This document shows positions 31,577-43,400 of a stretch of DNA of 64,000 nt, in pieces. The stretch is taken from assembly GCA_963575745.1 (NCBI GenBank), contig CAUYUJ010014343.1, forward strand, positions 208,847 to 272,846, read 5' to 3'. Numbering within the stretch: the first letter of the stretch is position 1; every line of letters starts with the position of its first letter. A model generated the notes under the pieces. It was given only the letters and a program-made list of their open reading frames with translations. It was not told the origin of the DNA and did no database searches. This DNA is from Prorocentrum cordatum. Its lineage: Eukaryota > Sar > Dinophyceae > Prorocentrales > Prorocentraceae. The translations under genes were made by a program, and so were the position numbers.

Positions 31577-31830
31577 CACACACGCACACAAACACACACG
31601 ACACACACACAACACACACCACACCACCGCCACCACCACCACCGCCATCACGCACGTACGCACCTGGCCCACCACCAAAACCACCAAGACGCCACACCAC
31701 GTCACACCACAGCACACGCGCACACACGCACACACACACACACATACACACCACCACCACAACAACCACAACCACGCACACACGCACGCACGCACGCGCA
31801 CCACCACCCACTACCCACACACGCGCGGAG
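31365..31830. repeat. ACGC/CA/CCA microsatellite complex
   Basis: (ACGC)n at 31481-31536, (CA)n at 31537-31620, CCACCA-rich DNA around them, with a partial duplication of 31360-31460 at 31690-31820. His/Thr-rich frames are artefacts. Confidence 0.9.
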
Positions 31831-31942
31831 CCACAGGTCCGCTACGACACGCGTCCGCGGATAAAGAAAATCAGCGCCCATGGTATGGGTTGGGTGGGGG
31901 GGGAGGATGTCGGATGTTGACGCGAGCGCACCTAACTTGATA

Positions 31943-32434
31943 AACACCCCCTCCCCCAGGCGACTGGGGGCCAACCCAGGTCCATGACGACCCCCCCACC
32001 ACAATCCCTTGTAAAAACAATACAAACACACACTCTGCCTCCAACTTCGGAACATGCGCAGCCAACCCGATGCGCCCCCCCACCACCACCCCTGTCAAAA
32101 AGCAGTACAAAAGTACACTTGGCGGAGGCAGCGGCGGGTGCGGCGGCGGCTGCGGCTGCGGCGGCGGCGGCGGCGGCGGTGGCGGCGGCTGCGGCGGCGG
32201 CGGCGGCGGTGGCGGCGGTGGCGGCGGCGGCGGTAGCGGCAGCGGCTGCGGCGGCGGCGGCGGTGGCGGCAGCGGCGGCGGCGGCGGCGGCGGCGGAGGC
32301 GGCGGCGGATTGGCCCCCAGTAGCTACCAATCCAAAGACGACTGCTGAATATGCTGAGGCTCGGGCCATATTCGGGTGCGACGCATGTGTTGGGAGGGCG
32401 GGCGGGCGTGAGCGAAACGGCTTGCGGGCGGGGG
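31943..32434 (+). repeat. (CGG)n element, copy 2
   Basis: Same head and tail as 30552-30962; CGG tract at 32120-32320. Confidence 0.85.
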
Positions 32435-32639
32435 GGGTCTTGACCCCTTCCCCTCCCCCCTCCCCTGGACTTGGACGGGGGGGGCGTGAGGTGCGGGAAC
32501 GTCCAAAACGGCCTCGGCGAGGAAACCAAAATCATTGGTTTCACCATGGTTTTCGCCCCAGTAGAACCAATTATGGGCATCCTGGTGGGGAAGTTGTTTT
32601 GCCTCTTGGGGGGGCGGCGCTAATTCGGGACCCACCCTT

Positions 32640-33300
32640 GTTTGATCGATCTCCTCAAAGATGGCCCCACGAGCGCTCCCAAGGCTCCCAAGGGTGCCCC
32701 GAGCGGGCCTCAAGAGGTGGCCAGGAGGCCCCAAGAGGCTCCCAAGAGACCCCCAAGAGGCCCAAGGACGCCCCTCAGAGGAGAGGCCTCGGCGACAATG
32801 CCAAAACCATTGACTGTACTACGGTTTTGGCCACATGTTGGCCTCTTGGGGGGGAGGCACTGCTTCAGATGACTCCCAGAGCGCCTGGGATAGCCCAAGA
32901 TGACCTGCAAGATGGCTCAATATATCCCAAGATGCCTCAAGATGGCTCCCACGATGCTCCAAGAGGCCCCAAGACCGCTCCAATACGGCTCCAAGTGGCC
33001 AAGGAGCTCCCCCAAGAGGCCCCGAAGTGGCCAAAATCCTTCCCAAACCTTGGGGCCTTCTCGCCGAGGCCTGAGGATGGCTCTAAGATGGCCCAAGAGG
33101 GCTCCAGGCTCCCAAGAGCGCTTCAAGGGGGCCCCAAGAGGCGCCCAGGAGGCCCCAACAGGCGCCCAAGAGGCCTCCAAGAGGCTTCCACGAGACCCCC
33201 AAGAGGCCCCAAGAAGCTCTCCGAGACACCCAAGACGCTCTAAGAGGCGTCCGGGACCGCCAAGAGGCTCCCAAGACGCTCCAAGAGGCCTCCACTAGGG
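32640..33300 (+). repeat. Degenerate CCCAAGAGGC repeat
   Basis: Same texture as 28470-29320. Confidence 0.75.
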
Positions 33301-33964
33301 GACCCTTCCTCTGTGTGCTGCCCACTTCCCTGATCGAGGCAATTCCTTTTGGGCATCGTTTCTGGATGGGCTGGTGGGGTTTTTTGGTCGCGGCCGCGAG
33401 CGAAGGGGCAGGCGGCGAAAGCAAAGTCTGGGGCGCGAGCGAGGCTAATTAGCTACAACAGGCACAGGCCGGCCGGCCCACTCACAAAGCAGCCGCGAAG
33501 CTGAAGGAGAGCTGACGGCGGGGGGCATCCTGAGAGCTCGAGCACGTGCACAGGACAAAGTGTCATGAAATTCGGTGCCTGCCATGGCACGACCCACACA
33601 GTATGAGACGTGGACCAGGATAACCAAGTCCGTCGTTCTGAGGGGGGGCAAGTGGGAGGCCTGTGGAGTGAGTCACCGGTGGGGCGCCAGGCTCCAAACG
33701 CCATTGACGACATGAGCTAGCCAGGGGGGCTGAGCTGTCGCGAACCGAGGTGCAACGCAACTGGGGAAGCTGGTGGGGTTCCGCGAAGCGTCTAGAATGT
33801 CCTTTTCTCCCAAGCCCTATCCGCTGTCCCTCCTGCCGGATCCCCTTCCCCCCTCCCGCCAGAGTAACCCTGTCCAGTCCGAAAGGGGCATCGGGGGCAC
33901 GGTGAGGTGCACGAGTGAGGGCCAGGGGGTGGGGGGTGAGGGCAACGGGTGTGCATTTCAGGCC
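33301..33964. other. No supported gene
   Basis: Minus-strand frames at 33450-33710 look somewhat protein-like but carry no recognisable motif. Confidence 0.35.
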
Positions 33965-34150
33965 ACGGGGCCTCCAACTCCACCTCCGCCAGAGCAAGCC
34001 ATGGAGACGCCCGAGACGTCGGGTCCAGGACGGCCACAAGACCACCTGGCCCCAAGGTGGCCCCAAGATGGCCCCAGGGTGGCCCCAGGATGGCCCCAAG
34101 GCGGCCCCGGGATCGCCCCGAAAGGGCCGCTGTGGCCTTCCCACCTCGCC
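33965..34150 (+). repeat. Degenerate GGTGGCCCCAAGATGG repeat
   Basis: Short periodic stretch at 34040-34130 with GGCCCCAGGATGG-type units. Confidence 0.65.
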
Positions 34151-34304
34151 TGGGCAACGACCTGCGGCTAATGACTCGCAAGGCAGCCGACCACCTGCGA
34201 CACGAGCGGGCCCAATGCAGAGCAAAGGCGCAGGAGCAGAAGCGCCTGGCGGCAAGGCCGCGCAGGTGTCGGAGCAGAGCTCGACGAGGAGGGCTCGTCT
34301 TCAT

Positions 34305-34667
34305 CCAACCCCTCCTCCTCCTGCTCCTCCTCCTCCTCCTCCTCCTCCTCCTCCTCCTCCTCACTCCAACTCCTCCTCCTCCACCTCCTCCTCCTCCTCC
34401 TCGCTCCTCGTTCCTCGCTCCTCATCGCTCCTCCTCGCTCCTCCTCCTCGCTCCTCATCCTTCTCCTCCTCCTCCTCCTCCTCCTCCTCCACCTTCTCCT
34501 CCTCCTCGCTCCTCCGCGCTCCTCGCTCCTCTTCTCCTCGCTCCTCCTCGTTCCTCGCTCCTCTTCGCTCGTCCTCCTCGCTCCTCCTCGCTCCTCCTCC
34601 TCATCATCCTCCTCTTCCTCCTCCTCCTCCGTTTCCTCTTCCTACTCCTCCTTTTCCTTCACCACCG

Positions 34668-34718
<51 letters not shown>

Positions 34719-34812
34719 CACCCTCACCCTCGTCCTCCTCCTCCTCCTCCTCCTCCTCATCATCATCGTCATCATCATCATCAGCACATCACGCTCATCA
34801 TCATCAGCATCA

Positions 34813-34851
<39 letters not shown>

Positions 34852-34965
34852 TCATCATCATTCATCATTCATCATGAATCATCAGCATCAGCATCAGCAT
34901 CACATCATCAGCATGCAGCATCAGCATCATCATCACAGTCATCAGCATCAGCATCTCAGCATCAG

Positions 34966-35049
<84 letters not shown>

Positions 35050-35476
35050 ATCCCACATCATCGCATCAATCATCACTCTTGTTCATCCCACCGCATTCTG
35101 CTCGTCCCCCTCCTCCTGCTTCTCCTCCTCCTCCTCCTCGTCCTCCTCCTAGCTCCTAGTTCCTCGCTCCTCCTCCTCCTCCTCCTGCATCTCCTCCTCC
35201 TCCTCCTCCTCCTGGCTCATAGTTCCTCGCGCCTCTCCTCCTCCTCCTCCTGCTTCTCCTCGCCCCTCCTCCTCCTCCTCCTCCTTCCGCTCCTCGCTCC
35301 TCGCTGCTTCCTACTGTTACTCGCTCCTCCTCGTTCCTCTTGCTCCCCTTCCTTCTTGTTCCGCCTTCCCCACTTGTCTCCTTCCCACTCCACCTCCCCT
35401 TCCCCTCCTCCTCCATCCTCCTCCTCCTCCTCCTCCTCCTCCTCCCTCCTCCTCACCCCCATCATCATCATCATCA

Positions 35477-35514
<38 letters not shown>

Positions 35515-35633
35515 CCTCATCATCAGCATCATCTCGCATCAGCATCATCATCATCATCAGCATCATCAGCATCATCATCATCATCATCATCAGCACCATC
35601 ATCAGCATCATCAGCATCATCATCATCTATCAA

Positions 35634-35713
<80 letters not shown>

Positions 35714-35720
35714 CCATCAC

Positions 35721-35756
<36 letters not shown>

Positions 35757-35860
35757 GCGCCTCCTCCTTGCTCCTCCTCCTCCTCCTCCAACAACAACTT
35801 CTCCTCCGCCTCCTCCTCCTCCTCCTCATCATCATCATCATCCCGATGCCCCCTCCCTGG
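34305..35860. repeat. CTC and CAT microsatellite complex
   Basis: Two CTC blocks (34305-34670 and 35100-35460) alternate with (CAT)n blocks (34668-35050 and 35461-35755). Within the CAT blocks, CAG interruptions make a CATCAG higher-order texture. The long frames over this region, including the 675-codon one, are repeat translations and not called as genes. Confidence 0.95.
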
Positions 35861-36239
35861 ATGAGGAGGATATGGAACTGGAGGAGCAACGGGAGCAAGA
35901 AGAAGCGAAGATGAGGAGGGAGGATGGGGAGATGGAAGACGAAGATCAGGGAAGGGGGAAGGCGAAGATGAAGTAGGGTCAGGGAGGGTGGAGGCTCGAA
36001 AACACATGTTCGGCCTGAAAAGGGTCCCGCCACCGCCCCCCCCGCCCAACCCGCCACCGCCTGAACGATATCTCACCCGGCCCGCCTCGGCTAGGCGGTG
36101 CGCCCGGGAGGGGAGTGAGGGGGGGCGGGCCTTCTGAGAAGGCGCATGGGTTCATCGTCATTCTGGAAACGTTCTCGGATCCTTCCCCGGAGGCACAGAA
36201 AAGCTCCCAGAAAGCGCGAGGGCTTCTGAGAAGTCCATC
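35861..36239. other. No supported gene
   Basis: Purine-rich to 35990, then unremarkable sequence. Confidence 0.4.
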
Positions 36240-36770
36240 CGCCCCCCTCACCCTCACCCTCCTCCTCCTCCTCCTCCTCCTTCTCATCCTCCTCCGCCTC
36301 CTCCGCCTCCTCCTCCTCCTCCGCCTCCTCCTCCTCCTCTTCTTCCTCCTTCTGCTCCTACTCCTCCTACTCCGCCTCCTCCGCCTCCTCGCTCCTTGCT
36401 CCTCCTCGCGCCTCCGACTACCTCGCCGCCGATCGGCGTTCGCTCTTCGGAAGTCCTCCGCACTTGGCCCGTCCAGCTCCCGACGGCCACCAACCCACGT
36501 GTAGGGGCGCCCGCGAGGCCAGACGGAAACAAAGGGCAGACAAGGAGGGGAGGAGGGCGACGAGGAGGAGCAGGGCGAGGAGGAGGAGGAGGGCGAGGAG
36601 GAGGAGTAGGAGGAGGGCGGGGCGAGGAGGAGGAGGAGGGCGAGGGCGAGGACGAGGGCGAGGAGGAGGAGGAGGACTAGGAGCAGGAGGAGGAGGAGGA
36701 TTAGGAGCAGGAGGGCGAGGATGATGAGGATTAGGAGCAGGAGGACCAGAGGAGAGAGACTAGGGGTACA
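36240..36770. repeat. CTC block followed by GAG block
   Basis: 36245-36410 is CTC-rich; 36540-36760 is GGAGGA/GGGCGA-rich, again an inverted arrangement of the same microsatellite around ~130 bp of unique sequence. Confidence 0.9.
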
Positions 36771-36967
36771 CGTGACCGCAACGAAGACCGCTGCGTGTTC
36801 GGCAGCCGTGCCAGTTTGACGAGGCAGCAGCTTCCCGACACGTCCGCACATCCTTGCGATGCCTTCTCCAACCTCGGAAAAAAATTACGAGTCCCCAACC
36901 CGCTCGGTGGAAGTTGGGGTGCCCGTCTTGGAGCAGGAGGAGGAGCAGAGGGAGAGATTTGGACGCC

Positions 36968-37100
36968 CAGCATGGGTACGGAGAACATGCGCACGATGCC
37001 CAACAACAAGTCTTGTCGAAGACCGACAACGGCCGCTGTTGGGCAGGCGGCCCTTCGTCTTCAAAGAGCAGCGTCCACGGCCGCGCGGACAGCGAGTCCT
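36968..37100 (+). repeat. Dispersed repeat, second copy of 1044-1190
   Basis: CATGGGTACGGAGAACATG, CGATGCCCAACAACAAG and GGGCAGGCGGCCCTTCG. Confidence 0.6.
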
Positions 37101-37174
37101 ATTCAAAATGTTCAGGAACTGCTGTCGGCCTTTGTACCCATTCTTTCCGTACCCATTCCGATCGTTCCGAGGAG

Positions 37175-37270
37175 GAGGGGGGGGGAGGAGGAGGGGGACG
37201 AGGGGGAGGAGTAGGGGGAATAGGGGGAGGGGAGGAAAGGGAGGAGGAGGAGGAGGAGGAGGAGGAGTTT
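37175..37270. repeat. (GGA)n microsatellite
   Basis: GGAGGGGGA and GGA units. Confidence 0.9.
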
Positions 37271-37452
37271 TAAACCCGCGTGTTCCCGCCCGCGAGTGGG
37301 CGCCCCTGGTCTCGTCACTCCACGCGGGCCGAAAGGCCCGAGGCGGGGTGGGCCAGCGGCCTCATCTCACGGCGTCTTACTGCCGCCACTCTGTGACTCA
37401 TGGAGTCGCCCCGAGAGCAGCGGCAGTCTGAAGAAATGCTGCCGCTGCCCAC

Positions 37453-40400
37453 TCAGGGCTTGAGGAGCAGCCTGATGGACGGCCGCAGCCGCTCCTCCGC
37501 TCTGCGCTCTTCCAGGGACCGCCCAGGCTGCTGGTCCCTGGACTCATGGGCCTTCTCGATCGCCCTGCCTGGCGCAGAGCTGTGGCCTAACCCCTCGCCA
37601 CGCTGGGGCGCGTTGCGGCCTAACCCCCCGCCGCGCAGGGGTCCTCCGTGGCCTAACCCCTCGCCACGCTGGGGGTCGGTGCGGTCTAACCCCTCACCGC
37701 GCTGGGGATACTCGTGGCCTAACCCCTCGCCACGCTGGGGGCTGCTGCGGTCTAACCCCTCACCGCGCTGGGGCGCTCCGTGGCCTAACCCCTCGCCACG
37801 CAGGGGCCTGTTGCGGTCTAACCCCTCACCGCGCTGGGGTGCTCCGTGGTGGCCTAAACCCTCGCCACGCTGGGGTCTGTTGCGGTCTAACCCCTCACCG
37901 CGCTGGGGCCCATCGTGGCTTGACCCCTCGCCACACAGGGGGTCAATGCGGTCTAACCCCTCACCGCGCCGGGGAATGCCGTGGCCTAACCCCTCGCCAC
38001 GCTGGGGGCTGCTGCGGTCTAACCCCTCACCGCGCTGGGGTGCTTCGTGGCCTAACCCCTCGCCACGCAGGGGCCTGTTGCGGTCTAACCCCTCACCGCG
38101 CTGGGGTCCCTTGTGGCCTAACCCCTCGCCACGCGGGGGCCTGCTGCTGTCTGTCCCCTCTCCACTGTGGGGTCCTCCGTGGCCTAACCCCTCGCCACGC
38201 TGGGGATCGTTGCGGTCTAACCCCTCACCGCGCTGGGGTACTCCGTGGCCTAACCCCTCGCCACGCTGGGGCCTGCTGCGGTCTAACCCCTCACCGCGCG
38301 GGGGTACGCCGCGTCTTGCACTGTCCCCATCCTCGGTGCTGCTGCCCCTTGGCTCGGGCGGGGTCCCGCGACTTTGCCACTCTCTGCGTTCGCGGTTCAC
38401 GTGGTATCCGCGGGCCGTGCCCCCCCCCTCGCGTTCAGACTGTCAGTTTCCCAGGGTTTGGGTCCGCTCTGTTAGTTGCGAGGTCCTGTCTACCACACTG
38501 TTGGTCAAAAGGTCCGCGTTTTGCTCATTGGGCACGTCATAGGCTTCCGCCTCAAGCCTCTGCTTGCCTTTGGTCCTGCGGCCTGCCCCCTCATCGCGCA
38601 GGGGATTTCCGTGGCCTAACCCCTCGCCACGCAGGGGTGCCTTGCGGTCTACCCCCTCACCGCGCTGGGGTGGGTCGCCGACGATCTTATTCAAGTCCCG
38701 CTGCAGGTCTGTATCGTCGTAGTCTGCCGCCTTCTCAGGCTGCGCTGTTTTGTGGCCTAACCCCTCGCCACGCGGGGGATCGCCGAGTCTCGTACTGTCC
38801 CCATCCTCGGTGCTGCTGCACACTGGCTGAGGCGAGGTCCCCCGACTGTGCCTCTCGCTGTGTTCGCGGTTCACGTGGTATCCGCGGGCCAAGCCCTCCC
38901 CCTCGCGTTCAGTCTGTCGGTTTCCCAGGGTATGGGTCCGCTCTGTTAGTTGCGAGGTCCTGTCTACCACACTGTTGGTCAAGACGTCCGCGTCATGCTC
39001 ACTGGGCTCGTCAGGGACCTCCGCCTCGATCCTCTGCTTGTCTTTGGATCTGCGGTCTAACCCCTCACCGCGCTGGGGTCCTCCGTGGCCTAACCCTCGC
39101 CACGCTGGGGTCCTCTGCGGTCTGCCAGGTGGTACCCTATGCTGTGCTGTGCATCTGGGAACTGCTGGTGGTTGTCATCGCTGCACTGCTTGTCTTCGCC
39201 CTGCTGGGGGCTGTCCTCTCTGTTCTCCTCTTCAGGGAAGTGGTCGAGGTCTGCCATGTCCTTGGTGCTGCGTCCTGCTGGTGGGGGACGGGCACCCCTC
39301 TGCATCCCGTCTGGCGCAGGGCTGTGGCCTAACCCCTCGCCACGCTGGGGTCCTCCTCGGCCGAACCCCTCGCCGCGCAGGGGTCCTTGGTGGCCTGTCC
39401 CCTCTCCGCACAGGGGCCTCCTCGGCTGTGTGGCTGGAGCCCTGCTTGGTTCTCGCCCTGCTGCTTGCGGTCGCGGGCTGCGGCTCCTCACTTCTGGCTC
39501 AGTCTCGCCCAGGATCTGCTCAGCCGTTGCTCTGCGCCGCTCTGCCTCCTTCGGGTCCTGCTGCTGGGTCTGTCTGCGCTCCTCTCCGCTGTTGAGCCAT
39601 GCCAGGCGGCAGATCTCCTCCGCCGCTCGGCGCTGGCTGCGCTGGCGGCTCGCCCCTGACACGTGGCTGAAAAGCCTCTGATAGACTCCAGTCTGCAGCG
39701 CCCTCAACACATGGGGCACGCACGCGGCCTGCCACGATGGCCAGCCCAGCTCGCCCTCTTTCTGGCTCCAACAGCCTGCCAGCGACTGCATGAGCTGCTC
39801 GAGCCTGTTCCTCTCGAGCCACGCCACCTCCTGCTCGGGGTCCTGGTCGGCTTCTCCTTTGTTGTGTCGAAGCCTTGGGTGGAGCAAGCCGGCCTCGTCA
39901 ACTTCGCTCACGAACTTCATCAGGTCGGGCCCCACTGGCTTGGTCAGCGTTACTGCCACCTGCGCTGCCGTCTGCATCAGGCTGTTGGCGTCGTGCCTCT
40001 GATTAGGTCCCGCCATGGTCTCCATCTCCTGGCTGCTCAGCTCACCCTCCAGCTCTGGGGCTTCACTGTCTGGGGTCGAGTCATCATCGTCCAGGTTCTC
40101 TGGTGACCACTCTCGGCTGGCCTCCGCTGTTCTCGGCAGCGGCCTGCGCTCACTGCTGGGGATGCTGTGCGCTATGATGTTGTTCCTTCTGTTGTGGAAG
40201 GCGTCCATGTGCACTCTAGCTGCCTGCTGCCATGTGCCATGCGGGAGGGTAAGCATCCTGGTCATGAGCCTCCGTCGCGTGCGGTGCGTGTTGCGCCAGA
40301 CTTCTTCGCAGAAGTCCTTTATCTGCTGGATCTCCTGCACGGTGACGGCCCTGGTCTGCTCTTGCGTGTCCGTTCTGCCACCCACATTGGTGATGGCCAA

Positions 40401-43400
40401 GAGGTACGGTACGCAGTGCTCCATCCAGTCGCCCATGTCGTCCCAGACCTCTTGGTCGACCATGTTCATCCACAGCTCTGCGTAGCCCTCCATGTGGTCG
40501 ACGAGCCTCAAGCTGGCGTGGACGACAGAGTACGGATGGCTGGGCGGCTGCTGCGGAGCTGGCTGCGGGTCCCCTGCCTCTGAGCTGTCCCCGTCCAGAT
40601 CGATCACCTCGTGGCTGCTCAGGCCGAGCTTGAAGCCACCTGGCATGGTGATCTCGTCGAGACCCTCATCAGCTGGGTCTGCTGCTGGCTTTGCTCCTCT
40701 AGGCAGCTTGCCCCTCTGCATATTCTCCATGACTCGCCTCCCTGCTGCTGTTGGGGGCTGACATGGCCTTGCCAGCTTCCTTGCCACTCCTGCCACGATC
40801 CTGCTCTTGTGGTCCCCGAGGTAGCTAGTGCCGCCACATTTCTCGCACCAGAGCCAGCCATGGGTGTACTGCGTCTTGTGGGAGCCGTGCACCACCTGCG
40901 TGCCGATCTGCACCGCCTTGAAGTCGAGCCTGACGTTGCCGTGCTGGTCCTGGTGGCCGCCGTACTTCCCGAGGCATTTTCCCGTCTCTGCCAACCAGTC
41001 ACTGATGCTTTGTCCTTTGGCTGGGCCACTGCGGCACGTTGCGCACCACCATCGCGGATGTAGTTTTCGCAGGTCATGTCCCTGCTGGGCTGCCCTGTCC
41101 CTCGCCGTCTGCGGCGTTCGCCGCTTGGCCTTGGGACGCTGAGGGGCCTTGTTGGGGTCCTCCACCATCACCGCCATGTTGATGGCCAGCAGCCTGTTCT
41201 GCACCGCCATGGTGATCTGGTCTCTGATCTGCTGCTGCACGATGATAGCTGGATCCAGTGCTCCGTGCTCCGCCCCCCAGCCTGCGCACTTATCCGCCAT
41301 CTCTTTACCTATGACCCACCAGGTGGGGCCATTCCACCTCTCCAGCTCTGTTGGGTGCTCAATAAGGTGGCTCGGGATGTGGTGGCCCATGATGGTGTCC
41401 GTGCTGTTCTGTAGCTGCTGCTTCGTCTGGAGCCAAAGGTCGTAGTTCGTGCTCCTGTAGTCCAGATCCTCAGGGTCCTGGATCTGCTTGAGTGCGTCCA
41501 GGGCGTATTTGCAATCGCTGACTATGTTTAGCCCCCTGGCTGTCGCCGCCGTGGTGTAGCCGATGGCTTTGCTCATGGCGGTGAGCTCTGCCCGTGGCAC
41601 CGTGTGCGGTGCCCTGATTGTGCCGTACCAGGCAGCCACTTCCTGCGAACGACCTTGTTCGTCGAACCTGAATGCCACCACTGCCCAGCCGCAGCGTCTG
41701 AGGCGGGGGTCCCTGGCCGTTTCCCCTGCACCACCTGAGCCGTCCGTAAAAAAAACATAGTCTGCTCGCACCTCGTGCCCTGACTGGGCTGCAGCTTGTG
41801 CCTCTTCACTGGTGCAGAAGATCTGCGCCGCCTTCGCCGCGCCCTCCTCTGGGTCGACCTTGGCTGCCCAGGCCGCTGGCGGGATGCCTCGGAGCCAGAA
41901 ATGCAGGTCCTGCCGCTGGTCCAGCGCGTCCTTCGCCTTCTTCGCCAGGTCGGTGTCATTGCTGTGCCCTATTTCTGCGTTGGCAGGGCATGCGTAGTAG
42001 CGGTGTTCCTCTGTCTCTATCGCCTCGCCGCATCTCGCGCAGGTGTCATCGCCTTCTTGGTTGAGGTTGGCCGCCCTGCGACGCTCCCTGGTCCAGATGC
42101 CTGCCACCGCTATGGTCTCCAGCATTGCTGCCTCTGCATGCTGTCCTTTACGCCTCCTTCTTCTCAGGTGGCGCTGCAGCTGATAGAGGTCGCCTCCAGC
42201 CTGAAGTCCTTCTCCACTGCGATGACCAGCTGCCTGCTGCCAGAGCTGCTGCTGCGCGCTCTGCTGGACCTCATGCAGGAGCGCGCCGAAGTGGGGAATG
42301 TCATCTGGCTTGTAGGCCCACTCGTCACCTGCTGGGCTGATCCAGCTGCCCAGGCGTCGCGGTATCCAGCCTAACCCAAGCAACTGCACAATGACCCCTG
42401 CCATGGGCCCCTTGACCTGATGCCACCTGCGGTTGGGTTCCAGGGCGCCCAGCTTGGCGTAGAGCAGGAGCCAACCCCTCTGGTACCTCTTGAGCTCCGT
42501 CGGGTGGTCGACTACGGTGAGCCAGAACTGCTTGATCTGGTCGCCGATGGCTCGGGTTACTGCCTCTTGCATACCCCTCTGGATCAGGAGGATGGTGGAC
42601 GTGCAGCGTCCAGCCTTGTGTCCGCCTGTGAGGAGCGCTGCCTCCGTTGCCCTGACCAACTTCGCCTCCGTGGGCGTGATGCCGTGCGCTGGTAAGTCCC
42701 AAGCCTGCTGGCAGTAGGCACCTGCTGCATAGACCTTGGCCGCGCCTCTGGCGTCCGTCTTCGCCAGGTCCCTGAGCTTGGCCACCCTCTGCTTGGCCCT
42801 GGCCTGGCGCGCGGCATGGGTGGGTCGCCGCAGTTGCTTCCCTAGGCTGGTGTCCACGCCGAGGTCGCGCACTACCCCTGGTTGCTTGTTGGGGGTGCCC
42901 AGGCTGTCCAGGATGCTGGCGACTTCTGCCTGGAGGTCCTTGTCCGAGGCCACCACTGCCGTCTTGACTGAGATGGGGATCGCGAGCTGCTTGAAACCAT
43001 CGTGCACCAGCGCCGCCACGTGCTTGATCTGGTCAATGACCTGCCGCCGCGCGCCCTCTACCTGCAGGGCCAAGTCGTCCAGGTACTGCTGCATGACGAC
43101 GAAGATATGGTGCCTGTGCGCTGCATCCAGGATACCATACAAGAGCGGTCTGGTGAGGTCTACCGCTTGGCCACAGCCTGCCACCATGCTGTTGGCAGGC
43201 TCAAATATGTCCGAGAAGAGGCTGTGGGCCATGATGGCCCTGGGCGCAAGGTACATCTGCACGGCCATTGCCAGCGGCAGCAACGGGTACTGGAGGGCAC
43301 TGGCCTTCTCGATCAGCTGGTCGAGGCCTATGTTGTCGTAGAAGTTTGCCGCGTCGTAGAACACTCCTGCTGCATGAAAGCCCATCTCCGTGGCGGCTTC

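Noticed and set aside
33949-35976. A 675-codon open frame on the plus strand
   Set aside because: It is a translation of CTC and CAT microsatellites (poly-Leu/Pro, poly-Ile, poly-His). Composition follows the triplet, and other frames over the same DNA are just as open.
37400-39332. Long plus-strand frames (380 and 497 codons) opposite the retroelement tail
   Set aside because: They are antisense shadows of the 33-bp coding repeat; the minus frame carries the conserved domains and phase.
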